A DNA stretch of 64,000 bases, from NCBI RefSeq assembly GCF_002994745.2, contig NC_037093.1:18673555-18737554 (forward strand), given 5' to 3'. The notes beneath the pieces are model-generated. The model ran no database searches. It was not told the origin of the DNA and worked only from the letters and a program-made list of their open reading frames with translations. Positions 1 through 11,966 of this stretch are shown here, piece by piece. The position numbers and the translations under genes were made by a program. The DNA comes from Rosa chinensis. Lineage: Eukaryota > Streptophyta > Magnoliopsida > Rosales > Rosaceae. Each line of letters starts with the position of its first letter. The first letter of the stretch is position 1.

Positions 1-269
1 ATCCATTGGTCTGCCAACATGTGATCCGTACCTCCCTGAAATGGAACTCCTCCCAATCTCGAAATCTCCTTTGCCAACTTCGACAAACGAGTAGGATCTA
101 CAACATTAGCAACCTCCACCACAGGTGGAACAGGCAACTCAACATTTGATGCCTCCACATCATTCTCAAACATCTCCTCAACAGGAGGAGGAATCCCGCC
201 TCTACCTCGGGCTCTACCTCTGCCTCTGGGTCTACCTCGACCCCTAGCTCTGCCTCCTCGAGGGTCCAT
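1..269 (-). CDS. Gag N-terminus of a Ty3/gypsy retrotransposon (partial)
   Basis: The frame opens with an ATG at 269-267 and runs off the left edge of the window, giving about 89 residues. The protein begins MDPRGGRARGRGRPRGRGRA, a strongly basic Arg-Gly-rich tail, followed by a Pro/Val/Glu-rich linker and the start of a gag-like segment (DPTRLSKLAKEISRLGG). RG-rich openings of this kind are common in gag of plant chromovirus (Tekay/Del-like) elements; the lineage is an inference because only the N-terminus is visible. It lies 355 bases downstream of a primer-binding site and an LTR on the same strand, as expected for a 5' gag. No stop or frameshift is seen in the visible part. The capsid, zinc knuckle and pol lie outside the window. 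Confidence 0.7.
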   Translation of the reverse strand, partial: MDPRGGRARGRGRPRGRGRARGRGGIPPPVEEMFENDVEASNVELPVPPVVEVANVVDPTRLSKLAKEISRLGGVPFQGGTDHMLADQW

Positions 270-638
270 CACCTAAGGAGTATAACAACATGTGGTTAAT
301 ACATGTATAACTCTCAAACACAAGTATAAGTCAACGCTATGACTCAATTAACCACAATGCTACGTCAAGGATACAATTCCATCCCCTACGTAAATCTTGA
401 GTTAGACTAAAGGTCATCATTCCTTAAAAGTCTCTAACTCATAGAAGCTACATCTAGCTCCTACACTTCATCCCCTGAGCCGACACTACCTTGACGACTC
501 ACATCCTACCGTTCACTACATATCCAATGACTATATCAATACCGAAGAGCATATGATGGGGATCCGCTGCAGACGGGCCATCACTCGAGGAGTATTGATT
601 GTGTCACCAAATATGTACCTTACGCTCTGATACCAATC
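270..638 (-). other. Untranslated leader of the left gypsy element
   Basis: This non-coding stretch lies between the LTR and the gag ATG. It has no ORF of note. The primer-binding site sits at its LTR-proximal end. Confidence 0.6.
624..635 (-). other. Primer-binding site (tRNA-iMet type)
   Basis: On the minus strand this reads TGGTATCAGAGC, the usual complement of the 3' end of plant initiator-methionine tRNA. It lies 3 bases from the LTR end, which is where minus-strand DNA synthesis is primed. Confidence 0.85.
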
Positions 639-1491
639 TGTCACGCCCCTGATTTTTACAACAATAAAAATCGATATATATAATCCCATAATTATACATG
701 CGTGAATATTCAGTCATCAATACAAATACCTGGAACATCTTTCCCATAAAACAAGTACTTACTGATACACTGAATCATCCAAGATAACATACACTCGCTC
801 CACAGAGTTATATATTATACAAATTTACGAATTTAATTGTCATCACAATAAAACGTAAATGCTCCTCAGAGCTTACTGCATAGCGGAAGTCATAACAATG
901 GCAAAGCCAACAAAATTTGCTTCCTACCCGTTCAGCTGCCAACAAGCTGCCTCTGCTTCAGCCACGATTTTCCTGACCTGCAGGATTAACCCCTACACCA
1001 AAAGAATGGTGCACCGGGGTTGCCAAACAACAAACCCGGTAAGCTTCTTCAAGCTCGTATGAGTAACTCATGAACATCAATCAACAACTCACATCAATCT
1101 ACTTAAGGAAACATGCAGCCATGATTCCTTCTAACATTCCATATCCTTTCCAAAGAAAGGACAACATGAGTCACCGCTATGACCATGCTCTATTTGCTAA
1201 CTTAACCATCAAGTAGCAATTCAAGTCTCATCTAGACAATTAAAGAAGAATGCCATCTGAACTCTCCTTTAAGCCGCGAACCTATGAGTCTCAAGCAACC
1301 TCGACTGTTACTCCCATAAGCTATCATGGCAGATAAACTAGAACCCTATTGAAATTGTAATCACTCGTCCTAACCAGAACGTGATTACCTATTTCCTGCC
1401 TTGATCACCATCTGTGATCTATCACCATCTGTGATCTGTCACCATCTGAGACATATGATTTCAGACTCCGTCTAGTCAGGGAATCAACATC

Positions 1492-1873
1492 AAGGTCGCC
1501 ATCTGCAACCTGTCACCATCTGTGACCTATAATCATTAGACCCCATCTGGTCTCAGCTCAACCATTGATCACCATCTGTGGCATATGATCTTCAGACCCC
1601 ATCTGGTCATGAAGTCAAACATCAAGGTTACCATCTGCAACCTGTTACTATCTATGATCTATCACCATCTGTGACATAAGACCATTAGACCCATCTGGTC
1701 TCAAGGTCAGCCATTGATCACCAATTGTCACCATCTGTGACTAATGATCTTCAGACCCCATCTGGTCATGAAATCAACATCAAGGTCACCATCTGCAACC
1801 TGTCACTATCTATGATCTATCACCATCTGTGACATAAGATCTTCTTAGACCCTATCTGGTCTTAAGGTCAACG
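1492..1873. repeat. Degenerate tandem repeats inside the LTR
   Basis: There are about two and a half copies of a unit of roughly 130-158 bases, marked by CACCATCTGCAACCTGTCAC and CAGACCCCATCTGGTCATGA, with shorter CACCATCTGTGA echoes from about 1390 to 1950. Copies start near 1492, 1623 and 1781. Such arrays are common in long LTRs; any regulatory role is unknown. Confidence 0.7.
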
Positions 1874-3282
1874 TTAAGTAAGTCGCCTCCGACTTAAAAA
1901 CGTTACAACATCTAGTTTCGGTTTTCCTAATCCCTGCTCACCATCTGTGACCCTTGATTCTAAAACCAATACATCTAAAATGAGTCACGCTTGACTCAAA
2001 ATGTAACATCAAGCTCAATACTTTCCAAACAATAGAAAACATCTTTTTCTATAATATCGTTTCTTGAAAAGTCGCATTTAACAATAATATGAACACCATC
2101 ATGCATATTATTATTCATCATAATCATTCACAAGGATATATATATATTTCATCTAAACATATATATGTAGTCATTCACTCAGGAATGCCTACTAATACCA
2201 ACTATAGTTTGCAGTTAAATAATTAACGCCAAAACAATAATGGTACTCCTGTTCATAAAGGTCCTTGTGAGATTTACTCACCTCGAACTCCTGCTGCGTC
2301 TTCAATACAGAACCGAACCAAAACTATCACCAACCACTCGTCTGAATACTTCGTCAAGTACCTAATCACATATGGTTCCAACTTAGTAATGATTCACATT
2401 TGATTTAGTTCGAAACCCCTGTTTTTGAACTAAAATCCCCAAAGTGGCGCCAATCGAGGCAAAACCACATCCGAGACCTCCCAAAGTCTTCGGAATGCGT
2501 CCACGATCGATGTGACCAAACCACAAATCGATCGGACGCTCGAATCCTCACGGATCAAATAAATTGATCGGTATGAAACTGCAAAAATCATAACAAATCC
2601 AATCGAACTCCAAAATTTGCATATTATATATCGAAACGCTCGTATCGACGAGTAGAAGACATATAATAGCAGAAACAGTTCCATACATGGCCAGAACACC
2701 GCCACAGACGGTGGCGCACCGCCGCCGGCCAAAACTCAATATTTCACAAAACTCCCAACATCAAAAAGCTTCATCTAAGCATGCTTGTGAACTTTCATAA
2801 CTGGATCGAAGTCAGAAAACAAGCTTAAGGGATCGAAAACTACCTCACAAGCCGTGAACAGTAATCCAATCCGAGTTGATCCAATTTTCACGTGAATCGA
2901 TCCAAACAACCACCAAGGATCGATCGGCGAGGCAGCTCTGAGCTCAACCAAGAAAACTCGAAGCCGTGCCGACGTCGGAGCTGTGTTTTCCGGCCGGGTC
3001 TGAAAACACAAGGCTGCACCGCCTTGCAGCGCCGCCGTGGAGAAGAATCGGCGATAGAGACCACCAGAGGGACGACCAGACGGAAGAGGCGACCCTGCTG
3101 GCCAAGTTTCAAGGCCGGAGACCGCCGCAGTTGGCCGGAAAAGTCGGGTCGGATCGGCCGGGTTCGGGTCGGGTCAGTCGAAAATCTTCGATACTGAGGG
3201 AGCGGACGAGAGAGAAGAGAGAGAGAGGGTATGGTTTCCGGAAATGGAAATGAGGAAAAATGAAATATTTTTCTGATTTTCC

Positions 3283-3291
3283 CTTTATATA
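3283..3291 (-). promoter_or_regulatory. Candidate TATA box of the LTR promoter
   Basis: The minus strand reads TATATAAAG here, about 300 bases into the LTR. The solo LTR relative has a comparable TATATAAATAGG near 37290. This is inferred from sequence only. Confidence 0.5.
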
Positions 3292-3595
3292 CTAAAATGG
3301 AAACTTCTTTCCATAGCCATAACTTCCTCATACGCACTCCGATTTACGCGTTCTGCATGTCCACGAACTCGTATCGACGCGCTCTACAACTTTCGTGAAG
3401 GAAATTTTCCGAGAATCCCAACATATAAAAAGTCAAACTTCACACGACCCCCTAAACTGTGAAATTCAATTATTATACGTACGAAAATCATTCCACTCCA
3501 TATAAAATCTACGAATAAAGCATTATAACAATTATTCGTACAACTGGTCCATTATTAAATACCAAATTTAAATAACAGAAAACCAGGTCATCACA

Positions 3596-4192
3596 CTATG
3601 GGGGTAGGAGTGAAATCCTTTGATCCTCTTTTAAGAAATAAAAAAATAAAATTAAAAAAAAAAAAAGATCCTCTTGAGCTATGCATATTTGATTATAACC
3701 AGAATAACCATCAAGAAAACAATAAAAAGAATGACCAGCTAACCTCTCAAGCATTTGATCACTGAAGGGCAAAGGAAAGTGATCTTTTCTTGTTGTGGCA
3801 TTAAGCTTCCTATAATCGATGCAGACTCTATGGCCAGTGACGGTTCTTTGGGGCACAAACTCATTCTCTTCATTCTTCACAACAGTTATTCCCGACTTCT
3901 TAGGAACTACTTGAACCTGTAAAACCCATTTGGAGTTCGAAATAGGGTAGATGACGCCACAGTCAAGGAGTTTGATAACCTCCTTCTTCACAACTTCCAT
4001 CATAGGAGGGTTGAGACGTCTTTGAGCTTCTCTTAATGGTTTTGACCCCTCCTCAAGAAGTATTTGATGCACACAAGTAGTAGGGTTTATTCCTTTGATA
4101 TCAGCCAAAGTCCATCCAATTGCAGTCTTGTGTGCCTTGAGAACTTCCACGAGTTGTTCTTCTTGTGTATCCGTGAGTTTGGAAGAGATGAT
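3596..4192 (-). pseudogene. Reverse transcriptase start of the Athila-like element (fragment)
   Basis: About 195 residues of gypsy reverse transcriptase are readable. They start just inside the X insertion (KIISSKLTDTQEEQLVEVLK) and pass through GWTLADIKGI, KEVIKLLDCGVIYPISNSKWV, VCIDYRKLNATTRKDHFPLP and FLDGYSGYNQI, which are the standard RT blocks up to the first catalytic aspartate. The segment is cut at 3596 by the inserted LTR, so the YVDD-type box is missing. Its upstream continuation is on the other side of X at 46356. Family knowledge gives the function; nothing here can be active. Confidence 0.85.
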
Positions 4193-4661
4193 TTTTTCTG
4201 TGTGAGAATACGGGAACCAAGTATGAGGCAAGGTAGAGATGGGGAGAGAAATGACACAAGTATGTATAGTGGTTCACCTTGCCCTTGAGCCAAGGCTACG
4301 TCCACTTAGAAGTTTCACTATGAGTGAGGCCAAGGTAGCCTTTGTAGTATACAAGTGTGGGGATCATGGATCCCATCCCTTTCCAAGAAGGGGAGAACTT
4401 CCTCTTATAGCTAAAGGAAGTCCCATTCTATTCTATATTTCCGATATGGGACAATAATACACATATTTGCTTCTCTTGAAGCCTTTTGGAGAGCATGGGA
4501 TGGTGGCCTCCCGACTAGATACCGGCCGACCTCCACCATGGCAACATAGCTCGGGTGTCGGTCTATTGGAGGCATGCCATAGGCGGGGCTAGCCATGTCG
4601 TGGGCCCACCTATGAGGTCGTTGCTTATGCTTGGCGGTATGTGATATAGGCGGTATGTACA
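4193..4661 (-). repeat. 3' LTR of element X
   Basis: The outer terminus is decayed (TTTTTCTG where the other copy has TGTTTCTG), and the inner terminus is TGTACA on the plus strand. It contains CCCATATCGGAA and a CTATAAGAGG TATA-like block on the minus strand, parallel to the other Tat-related LTRs here. The copy at 45883-46350 aligns along its full length with scattered substitutions. Confidence 0.85.
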
Positions 4662-4681
4662 AGTCCCCCAACTCCCCGAGT
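4662..4681 (-). other. Polypurine tract of element X
   Basis: On the minus strand this reads ACTCGGGGAGTTGGGGGACT, directly abutting the LTR start TGTACATA. It is the usual plus-strand primer position. The preceding block AACTCCCCAACCAAGA is shared with the Tat element and the LARD. Confidence 0.75.
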
Positions 4682-4809
4682 AAGAGGCGTTTCTTGGTTG
4701 GGGAGTTTAAATATAATGCTGCCAAGTATGAGTGATGACCTCGCTGAGCGCCATACCTATACTAGTCCCCCAACTCCGTAAGTAAGAAGGGACTCTTCCG
4801 GGCTTGTAA

Positions 4810-5443
4810 GGGCAACTCCAACCATGGGCACCATTTGGGGGTGCTATTCTCATTTTAGCACCCCCTTGTTGCACTATTCATATAAGACTCAATTCTCATC
4901 TCCAATCATGGGGGTGCTATTTTTACTATTCTTGACTAAAATATAATATGAGTATAATTTTGAGCCATCAGATCGAAATACATCCGTTCAGTAAAAAAAA
5001 AAAAAAAAAAAAAAGGCAACATCCGACCGTCCATTTTTAAACCTGATCAATCATGAACGTTGGATTTCCTGACCGTTGGGGGTTCCAACGGTCACCAGGG
5101 GACAGAACAACAGGCGGGCCCCACGTCTGCAAACGGAAAAGCAGGCCTTCTTCTCTCTCCAGCGTCTGGCGCGCACGTCTCCTTCAGTTTCCCTCCCTGG
5201 CGCGCGCGTCTCCTTCAGTTTCCCTCCCTGACGCGTTTCTTCATCCTTTGGGCTGAGACAGCAAGTGGGCTGGCCCCATGTACAGTGATCAGTCCTGGTC
5301 TTGGAAAAGTCTCAAATTTGAGACTTCAAATGGCCCCAAGTCTTATATTTATAAGACCAGATCATGGGTTTTTGGTGGGTTGGAGAAGAAAAGTCCTATA
5401 TTTGGCAAAATTTGAGTTTGGCACCCCTTGGTTGGAGTTGCCC
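4810..5443. mobile_element. Tourist-like (PIF/Harbinger-type) MITE
   Basis: This is a 634-base element with inverted ends GGGCAACTCCAACCA and TGGTTGGAGTTGCCC, flanked by the 3-base duplication TAA (4807-4809 and 5444-5446). Subterminal GGGGGTGCTATT blocks repeat inside, and there is an A20-like run near 4990-5014. It has no coding capacity. TAA duplication plus a short size point to the PIF/Harbinger superfamily (family knowledge). It is inserted in the 3' internal region of element X. Confidence 0.8.
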
Positions 5444-5446
5444 TAA

Positions 5447-8400
5447 AGTGTTCCATGGCAGGTTGGTGCCACGGGGGGCTCATCATCGAGCTAGTACCTG
5501 CAAATAAGATAAGAGTGTACAAAGAGCATATTGATTGCGCTAGGGAAATCTAAGTGACATTTGAGTCAAATGCATCAAGGTGCATGAATGTTTATATGAG
5601 ATGCATGTTACACATTGTGTGTATGCACGTATTATGTAGTGTTGACATACGACGTATAAGTTTAGAATGTATGTGGTTGTGAAAGTATAACAAAGTGCAT
5701 ATGATGCATAGATGTGTGATGAATGCGATGACACGTACATAATGATATGTATATGTTGTATGCATATGATGCACATGTAGAGCGGGAGTGTTGTTACTCG
5801 TCGAGTCCTCCAAGTCACGGAGTTAGTAAAATGGGAATTCGGACTTAGATTATGTTCGACGATGCCGGTGAGGCTAAGAATGAAGCTCCGGTATCGAAGT
5901 GACTACTTGTCATACTAGCGAGACTATGGCAAGACCATGATAGTCTCCCGAGTATGAGTGTGTAAGAATTGCGCTCGCTCATATTGAGCAAGTGATAGTT
6001 GTGTGAGTTCTGTCCTATGGTCTTATTAATGGGATGTAAAAGAAATTTAATTGTTGTGATGAACAATAGGCGAAAAATTTCAATATTTCCATTAATAGAC
6101 CATAGCACGAAAAGTATGAGCGTGAAGCTCAATGATAGTCCCGGTCAGGTACTACCTTCACTTGTGATAAGTGGTATGAATAAGTCCCCCAACTTTAGAG
6201 AACGCTCGGGAGGTGAGATGACTCAAAAGTAAAGGATTGGACCTTGGCTTAGCCGTTGGGTGTACCTCGCTCGGGGCAATGATTATAATGCTAGGGACTG
6301 GACCTTGGTTTATGTAAGGGAGCTACACTTTAGTTATCCCATTGGGATACCTCACTCTAGTAGAGGATTTATGAGGGCCTGTAGGCCTCGTGTACAGCGA
6401 CTTTGGTACCTGTTGGGGTATTGTATAGGCATCAGCCTCCAGTACCAGTTGGAGGGCCCGGTCTCTTGTACCAGGCTGGGTAGTGAGAGGGCTTGGTGCC
6501 TCTGGTACCCGATGGGGTAGAGTGAGGACTTTAGCATTGTGACCCGGTGGGATCACATGATGGTTTGAGCTTCCTTGACCTGGTGGGATTGAATGAGGGC
6601 CTGTAGGCCTCCTTTACCCGGTGGCGTGGCACAAGGTAGAATGAGGGCTTGTACCTCGTGACCCTGTGGGGTCCTATGAGGGCATGAGCCTCCTTAACCC
6701 AATGGGGTTGAATGAGGGCCTGTGGGCCTCCTTTACCCTGTGGTGTGGCCCCGGATAGAATGAGGGCTTGTGCCTCTTATACCCGGTGGGGTAGAATGAG
6801 CGTGATTGGAGGGATTTTATGCAAGGATTTGACATTGGCTTACCTGTTGAGGGTACCTCGCTCAGGACGAGGGTTTTAAGTGCCACACATTACACTTATT
6901 TAGTGTCATATGTATATGTAGCAATTTAATTAGTTTGCAATTAAATTAAAGCATGACATTAATAAATAGGCACAATGAATATCCTATTGAAAGTATCAAA
7001 TGTTGTAGGCATATGCTTAGATTATAGAAATCGTTATTGAAGCATGTAAAGCATTTGTATTAGCTCAAATTTAAAGAGCATAAAAAGAAGATATTGTGAC
7101 TTATCTTATACCGATTTGGAGTGGATTGGAATTGGAGTCAGCATATGAGTGCCAAATCATGTTGGAGTTGTCCAAGCATGACGCTCCATGTAATCAACTA
7201 GTGGTCGATAGTTTGCTCAACCTTGTTTGTATAAGTGGTCCGTTGGGTAAAAGTACCTTCACAAAAATAAATGAGTGATTAGCAATTTATTTCATTTGAC
7301 TTAATTGAGCAGTAGCCATATTTGAGTGGTTATTAATTGCATGCACAATTTAAATGGAAGAATACAGCATAATGATTATGAGAATAAAGCATAACGGTGA
7401 CATGCAAACAAGTGTGCGATTAATAATCAAAAGAGCAATGAAGCAAATTCCTTTATGTCAACGTACATGTAGGCATTAGAGCCTATACCAATCTATTGAA
7501 TATAGGGGATATAATGTGGCTATCCCAGTATCCCACTTTGAAATATTTGTTCATTCTTGATGAAAAACCAAGAAATATGCTTAATTGATCCTACTATATG
7601 CATGGCAGCATGCAGCCAAAATTTATATAGTTTAAGACACCTGTGAGAGTGTATGATATCGCATGATGAAGGCTGAGGCATTAACCACGATGCAAGAATA
7701 AATATTAAATAGTATAGAAAAGTATAGGCTTAATTGAATGCATGTGTGCATGGCACTTAGTGGGGGTGCATGACTGCATGAGAGGTGTACGTGTCTATTA
7801 CCTATCATGTTGTAATTAACCATGCAATGAATATAATCAAAAGCTTGAGTGTCAACATTATGTTGCAAGCATATAAGATGAAAAATGATTATTCATGACA
7901 GCATGTACAGCTAGCACAGAATGTGTGTATAAAATTTATTTGAGCAAATCTATGGAGATGCTGAACCCCATATATGTGCATATCTAATTTGTGAACTAGA
8001 AATATAAACCACCTTGCTATATATAATATGGTATACATCCATGTGAGGTGGGAACGTGGAGTGAAGACAGATCTCATATAGCAGCAGACAAGCATGCATA
8101 TCAGCTGAGCCCAAGCATGACTGTATAAGTCTCGGTGGCCGGGTATATATAAGCGATCTTTGTGTTCAGTAAGATAGAGAGAAGTAAGAAGACATATCTT
8201 TTTGAAGTATTTGAGACCTCCAGGAAAGAGCTCAAACTGCATCTCCAACGAAAGTTGCTGGAGATACCCAATTCAAATCTTCGTCGAAGCAAGACCTGAG
8301 AGAGTACTGGGTTTGACCTGCTGGGTGTACTGAGCAGTTCCGTCTCCTATTTTTTTTTTTTTTTGAATCCCGGAATGTGTCTACTGCTTGAGAGCATGGA

Positions 8401-8496
8401 TTGGTGAAGGCCAGCGGGTGCTGGAACTTAACTCAGGGTTCTGTAACTGGTACCGATGATAGTTGACATGGCAGGAGTACCGGTGGAGGCAGGGGG
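5447..8496. other. Internal region of element X, non-coding
   Basis: There is no credible gene. From 5540 to 5770 it is AT-rich with many ATGCATATGATGCA-like words. From about 6240 to 6880 a G-rich degenerate repeat recurs (see separate entry). From 6890 to 8340 the sequence is AT-rich and stop-rich in all frames. A T17-like run lies near 8350. CACTA element A is inserted at 8497. Confidence 0.6.
6240..6880. repeat. Degenerate G-rich tandem repeats in element X
   Basis: Units of roughly 50-70 bases recur with the core ACCCGGTGGGGTAGAATGAG followed by GGCYTGTRCCTC. About eight degenerate copies are visible. The element's other end has a similar repeat style (GTACCCGCTGACTCAT words at 45640-45830), although the sequence is different. 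Confidence 0.65.
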
Positions 8497-9041
8497 CACT
8501 ACTACAGAAATTGAATCAGACGACGCATCATAGTTTTCCGTCATCTGATTGATTTTTATTTTTTGGACGTCATTTTTATAAAATCCGTCGTCTGATATGG
8601 AATTATGAACTAATTCGGAGGACGTTTAAAGACAAAACAGTCGTATGACCCTAAAAAAATTGAGCGGCAAGTTTCCCACCAATTTGAACAAATCCACTGG
8701 GCGCATAAGCCACCATATCTGTGTGAGTCCTTGTCCAAATTAATAGGGCCAGACTTGAAATTCCAGCACTTGAGCGAAAAAATAACAAAAATAACAAGAC
8801 AGACCCAAAACCAAAACCAACAGCGCTGCACTTTCCCTTGACACAGACCCAAAACCGGAACCCTCACTCTCGACAGCTCCTCACTCTGTCGACAAAACCT
8901 AAAGCTAAAACCTCACTCTCCCAAACCCTCGCTCTTCGCTCACGCCTCACTCGCCCATTACTCTCTGCTGAATTCGAAATCCCCAATTTTCTAGGGTTTC
9001 AGTTTTCAATCTCAAGAGGAAATTGTTGAAGCGGAAGGCAT

Positions 9042-9243
9042 CATGGAAGAGGATGTTCTCCCTCCCCATCTTCGATACCGGCCCCTCAAGGCCATCACCA
9101 TAATCCAAGCGGTCATCATCCTCTCTGTCGATCTGAGGGCATGCCCGACAACCTCTACTACAGCGACAACGAGTACATCGACCAAATAGAGAATCTCTCT
9201 CACTTACGTGTCTCAGTGAGGCAACTCAAGGAGCCGGAGTAGT
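9042..9243 (+). pseudogene. Exon-like fragment shared by CACTA elements A and B
   Basis: An ATG at 9042 opens MEEDVLPPHLRYRPLKAIT, then a frame change relative to the related copy in element B ([19 protein letters not shown] at 43357 on the minus strand). The following bases of the two copies still align closely through the part encoding SEGMPDN in B. A second short open stretch here reads DNLYYSDNEYIDQIENLSHL and ends at a stop at 9241. I do not recognise the source gene. The fragment lies just inside the 5' end of the transposon, preceded by a CT-rich leader shared with B. Confidence 0.5.
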
Positions 9244-9627
9244 CCACCGCTAATGCCACCACTTGGTTGAGGTGCGCGGCCTAGAACCTTGATCTCGATC
9301 TCCTATCCCAGTTTGATTTCCTCTGATTCCTTCAGTTTCTTTAGTTTTCACCAGTGTATCTTGCTATGGAGGTTGAGATCTCAGATCAGGATTCGACTAC
9401 TTCCTTTACTTTTTTTTCTTTCCTGGTTTCAACTAATTAATATGAACCAGTAGAAATATCATGAGCCAAAATTGCGATCGATCATTTCTAAAATGTGGTT
9501 CTTGTTTAGTTATGAAATTCTGAGTCTGTTGGTGGATGAGGATTTGAGATATGGTTTTCACAACCCAGTTTTGATTTAGCAATGTTTGTTGTTTGGTGGT
9601 TTTGATTTTTATATTGTATGTATAGAT

Positions 9628-9807
9628 AAGGCTGAGAGATTGTTGGCTGAAGCAGCGGGTATGGATCGCAGCGGGTTGTGTTTCCGGAAGCGTTTTTGGG
9701 GAGGATATCCACGCGGCTCCAATTTCAGGGTTGCGATTGGGAACAGAACTGCCAAGGGGAAAGAAGAGTTCCGAAAGTATCATGCCGCAGCCATTAATGT
9801 GCCTGGT
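9628..9807 (+). pseudogene. Exon-like fragment of unrecognised origin in CACTA A
   Basis: An open stretch reads [20 protein letters not shown], continues through [14 protein letters not shown] and ends [11 protein letters not shown] before a GGTAAAA splice-donor-like sequence. The composition is gene-like (less AT-rich than its flanks), and intron-like AT-rich DNA follows. I do not recognise the family. It has no counterpart in element B that I could find, so it may be a captured exon specific to A. Confidence 0.4.
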
Positions 9808-10310
9808 AAAACTACCTTTTTTTTATGCTTTAGTTATGCATACTGGAATGAATTGGTCTCATCAGAGTACAAGATTGATTAAATGCTGCATTGAAATACA
9901 ATATGTGCAGTGACATGTTAGTTTATGCCTAAACTTCAAGTTTAACTTTTGGTTGCTATTTAGTCTTTACTTTGGACCGAAAAAACTTTACTTATGTTCT
10001 CTTTCATATGAGAAATATTCTTGAGGAAAGTTTAACTGGTGGGAGTTGATTATTCCTGTTTTCTAAGTATACATCCTGGTCAATGTGCAAACAAAATCCT
10101 TAGTAGTGCATAGTCTAAGTAAATTCTGACAATAGTTGTAATGCAAGAAGTAAAATTTCTGTAATGAGTATAAGTTTTGCTTATAGCTTTCTTCAGTGAT
10201 TAATCACAGAAGACCAAGATTGTGTGATTATGAATCCCTTACAATTCATCTTCACGTATTTCATAGCTAAAATTGTATACTAATGCTCTAATTTGTTCTG
10301 CACCATCATA

Positions 10311-10389
10311 GGCTTATGTCCAGCAACTAGAAACAAGCTGTTTAAAACTGGTGCAACTGGATCTGGAACTGGACAGGACTGGAAAACAG
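10311..10389 (+). pseudogene. Captured exon of a TGA-type bZIP transcription factor
   Basis: A 79-base segment bounded by a splice acceptor (ATCATAG) and donor (GGTGAGT) encodes AYVQQLETSCLKLVQLDLEL and then DRTGKQ. This matches the leucine-zipper start of plant TGA (D-group bZIP) factors, whose zipper begins AYVQQLE with the LKL-QL--EL-R pattern (family knowledge). The basic DNA-binding region, normally on the preceding exon, is not seen, nor is the DOG1 domain, so this is an isolated exon rather than a gene. It is the clearest sign that the element has picked up host sequence. Substitutions such as S-to-C within the zipper suggest decay. Confidence 0.65.
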
Positions 10390-11966
10390 GTGAGTAGACA
10401 AATCTTCACTTTTTGTCTGTGTATCATGCTCCATAAATAGTAAACCAGTGACTACGTGATTGCAGGTAGCCTATGGAGGCAGTTCATCCTTAATTTGGTG
10501 GGGGGACTGGGCTAGAATTTACTTTTGGGAGGGTGTCTTTGTAGGTGAGACTCGCATTTCATCGCCCATTTCCAATTTGTATAGGTCTGTGTCCATCTAC
10601 CCTTAGTGTCATTCTCTTCTTCCCAAGTTTTTTTTTTCTTGGAATTTTACTTTAACAAGAAATCTAAGTGATTGGGGTGACTCAGTAATGTTGCCATCCA
10701 TCTCATTTGGACTAACTAGGAGACTTTGTATATGAAAATGGGTTTTTTTTTTCTTGCAAGCCCTTTCTTTGCTTAATAACTTGAATTCTTTGGTCCCTCT
10801 TAAGTTTATGTGCAAGAATTTAACTTTTTCCTTGACTGTTACCTTATGGAAAGATCAATACTTTTTTGATACTTTAAAAAGGAGTGCCCCACTATTTATT
10901 ATTTGTTCATTGGTGTACACTCTCCAAATCTAAAACAACGGCTGAATCTTCTGACCAAGTTTCATTGCACTGCTCTTTCATAACTTGGATTTGGAACATA
11001 TTGGTCAGGGTCTATTTCTGGTAAGTCTCCCTCATATTCTTCATAATATTACATTATGTTCAGGCTATTTAGTAATATTGCTATATTCAATTTGGGTTTA
11101 CAGAATTGAATTTTATTGTTTCATAGTCTTCTCTCTTTTTAATACTCAGTTTTCTTTAATTAATTAAACCTGATAAATACTTGGACTACATGAAAGATAA
11201 GTAGTTGACGTATGTACTCCTTTCCAGATTGGTTAGATCATGATTTTACTTCTTTCACTCTTTTTAGTTGACAAGTTTGAGAATTTGAGATGTCGTTCAA
11301 AATTACTTGTTCTACTAATAACTTTGAATGATTCAACTTTGTTAGAATTGTCTAGAGAGTTACTGAGTTTCTTAACCGATCCTATTGGCTTTACTGCAGA
11401 TGATATAGTTAGTTACTACTTTTACTATTATCAAGGAATGAGAGATTATGATTGCTTGTTTGTTGATTTGATTGTACTTTTCATTGGGCAAGTGATTAAA
11501 TTTTGAAATCGCGATGTGTTTGTTTATGTGATCTGCAGTTTTAGATGTCTAATTCTTATCATGCAATTAGTTCAGTGTTGTGTATATCTTGGTCCTGAGG
11601 TTTAATTCTGAAAACTGGTGTTCTTTGCTTTGTGATCTAATTCATTATCTCAGTGGCATTTAAGTTTTCATAAATCTGTTTATGTTTGAACATGGTTATT
11701 GTTTGTTAAGTCTTGCTAGTTGAGTTTGTATTTCTCCCTACTTGAGTTTTGTGTTCTGCTAGTGTTTTGTCCTAGTTCGTATTGGATTCAGATTTTTTGT
11801 GATTGATGCTTCTATTCGATTGTGTATTTATGTGAGAGAATTCAGTAATTTGAATGACTTCATGTATTCTTCCTGCTTCCAAAACGAGTTTGGTTACTGC
11901 TTTGGCTTTGTGACATGCCTCGCATCTGTGGACTTGTTTGTGCTCAGTTATGTTTCGGATCCTTTG

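Larger units (their letters stand above)
639..3595 (-). repeat. 5' LTR of the left Ty3/gypsy element (about 2.96 kb)
   Basis: On the minus strand the repeat starts TGTGATGACCTGG next to 3596 and ends GGGGCGTGACA at 639, with TG...CA termini. Immediately beyond lie the tRNA-iMet primer site and a gag start, so this is the 5' LTR. It interrupts the Athila-like reverse transcriptase frame, which stops abruptly at 3596, so this element inserted into the Athila-like element. The other LTR and the matching target duplication are outside the window. A diverged relative exists as a solo LTR at 34995-37584; both share the blocks around ACGAACTCGTATCGACGCGC and CTGCGTCTTCAATACAGAAC. Confidence 0.85.

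Noticed and set aside
2888..3337. 149-codon frame on the minus strand in the gypsy LTR
   Set aside because: It lies wholly in an LTR with overlapping frames on the other strand; no recognisable domain.
5540..5830. Repeated ATGCATATGATGCA-type words, considered as a CRISPR-like or satellite array
   Set aside because: There is no fixed unit or spacing, and the context is plant repeat DNA.
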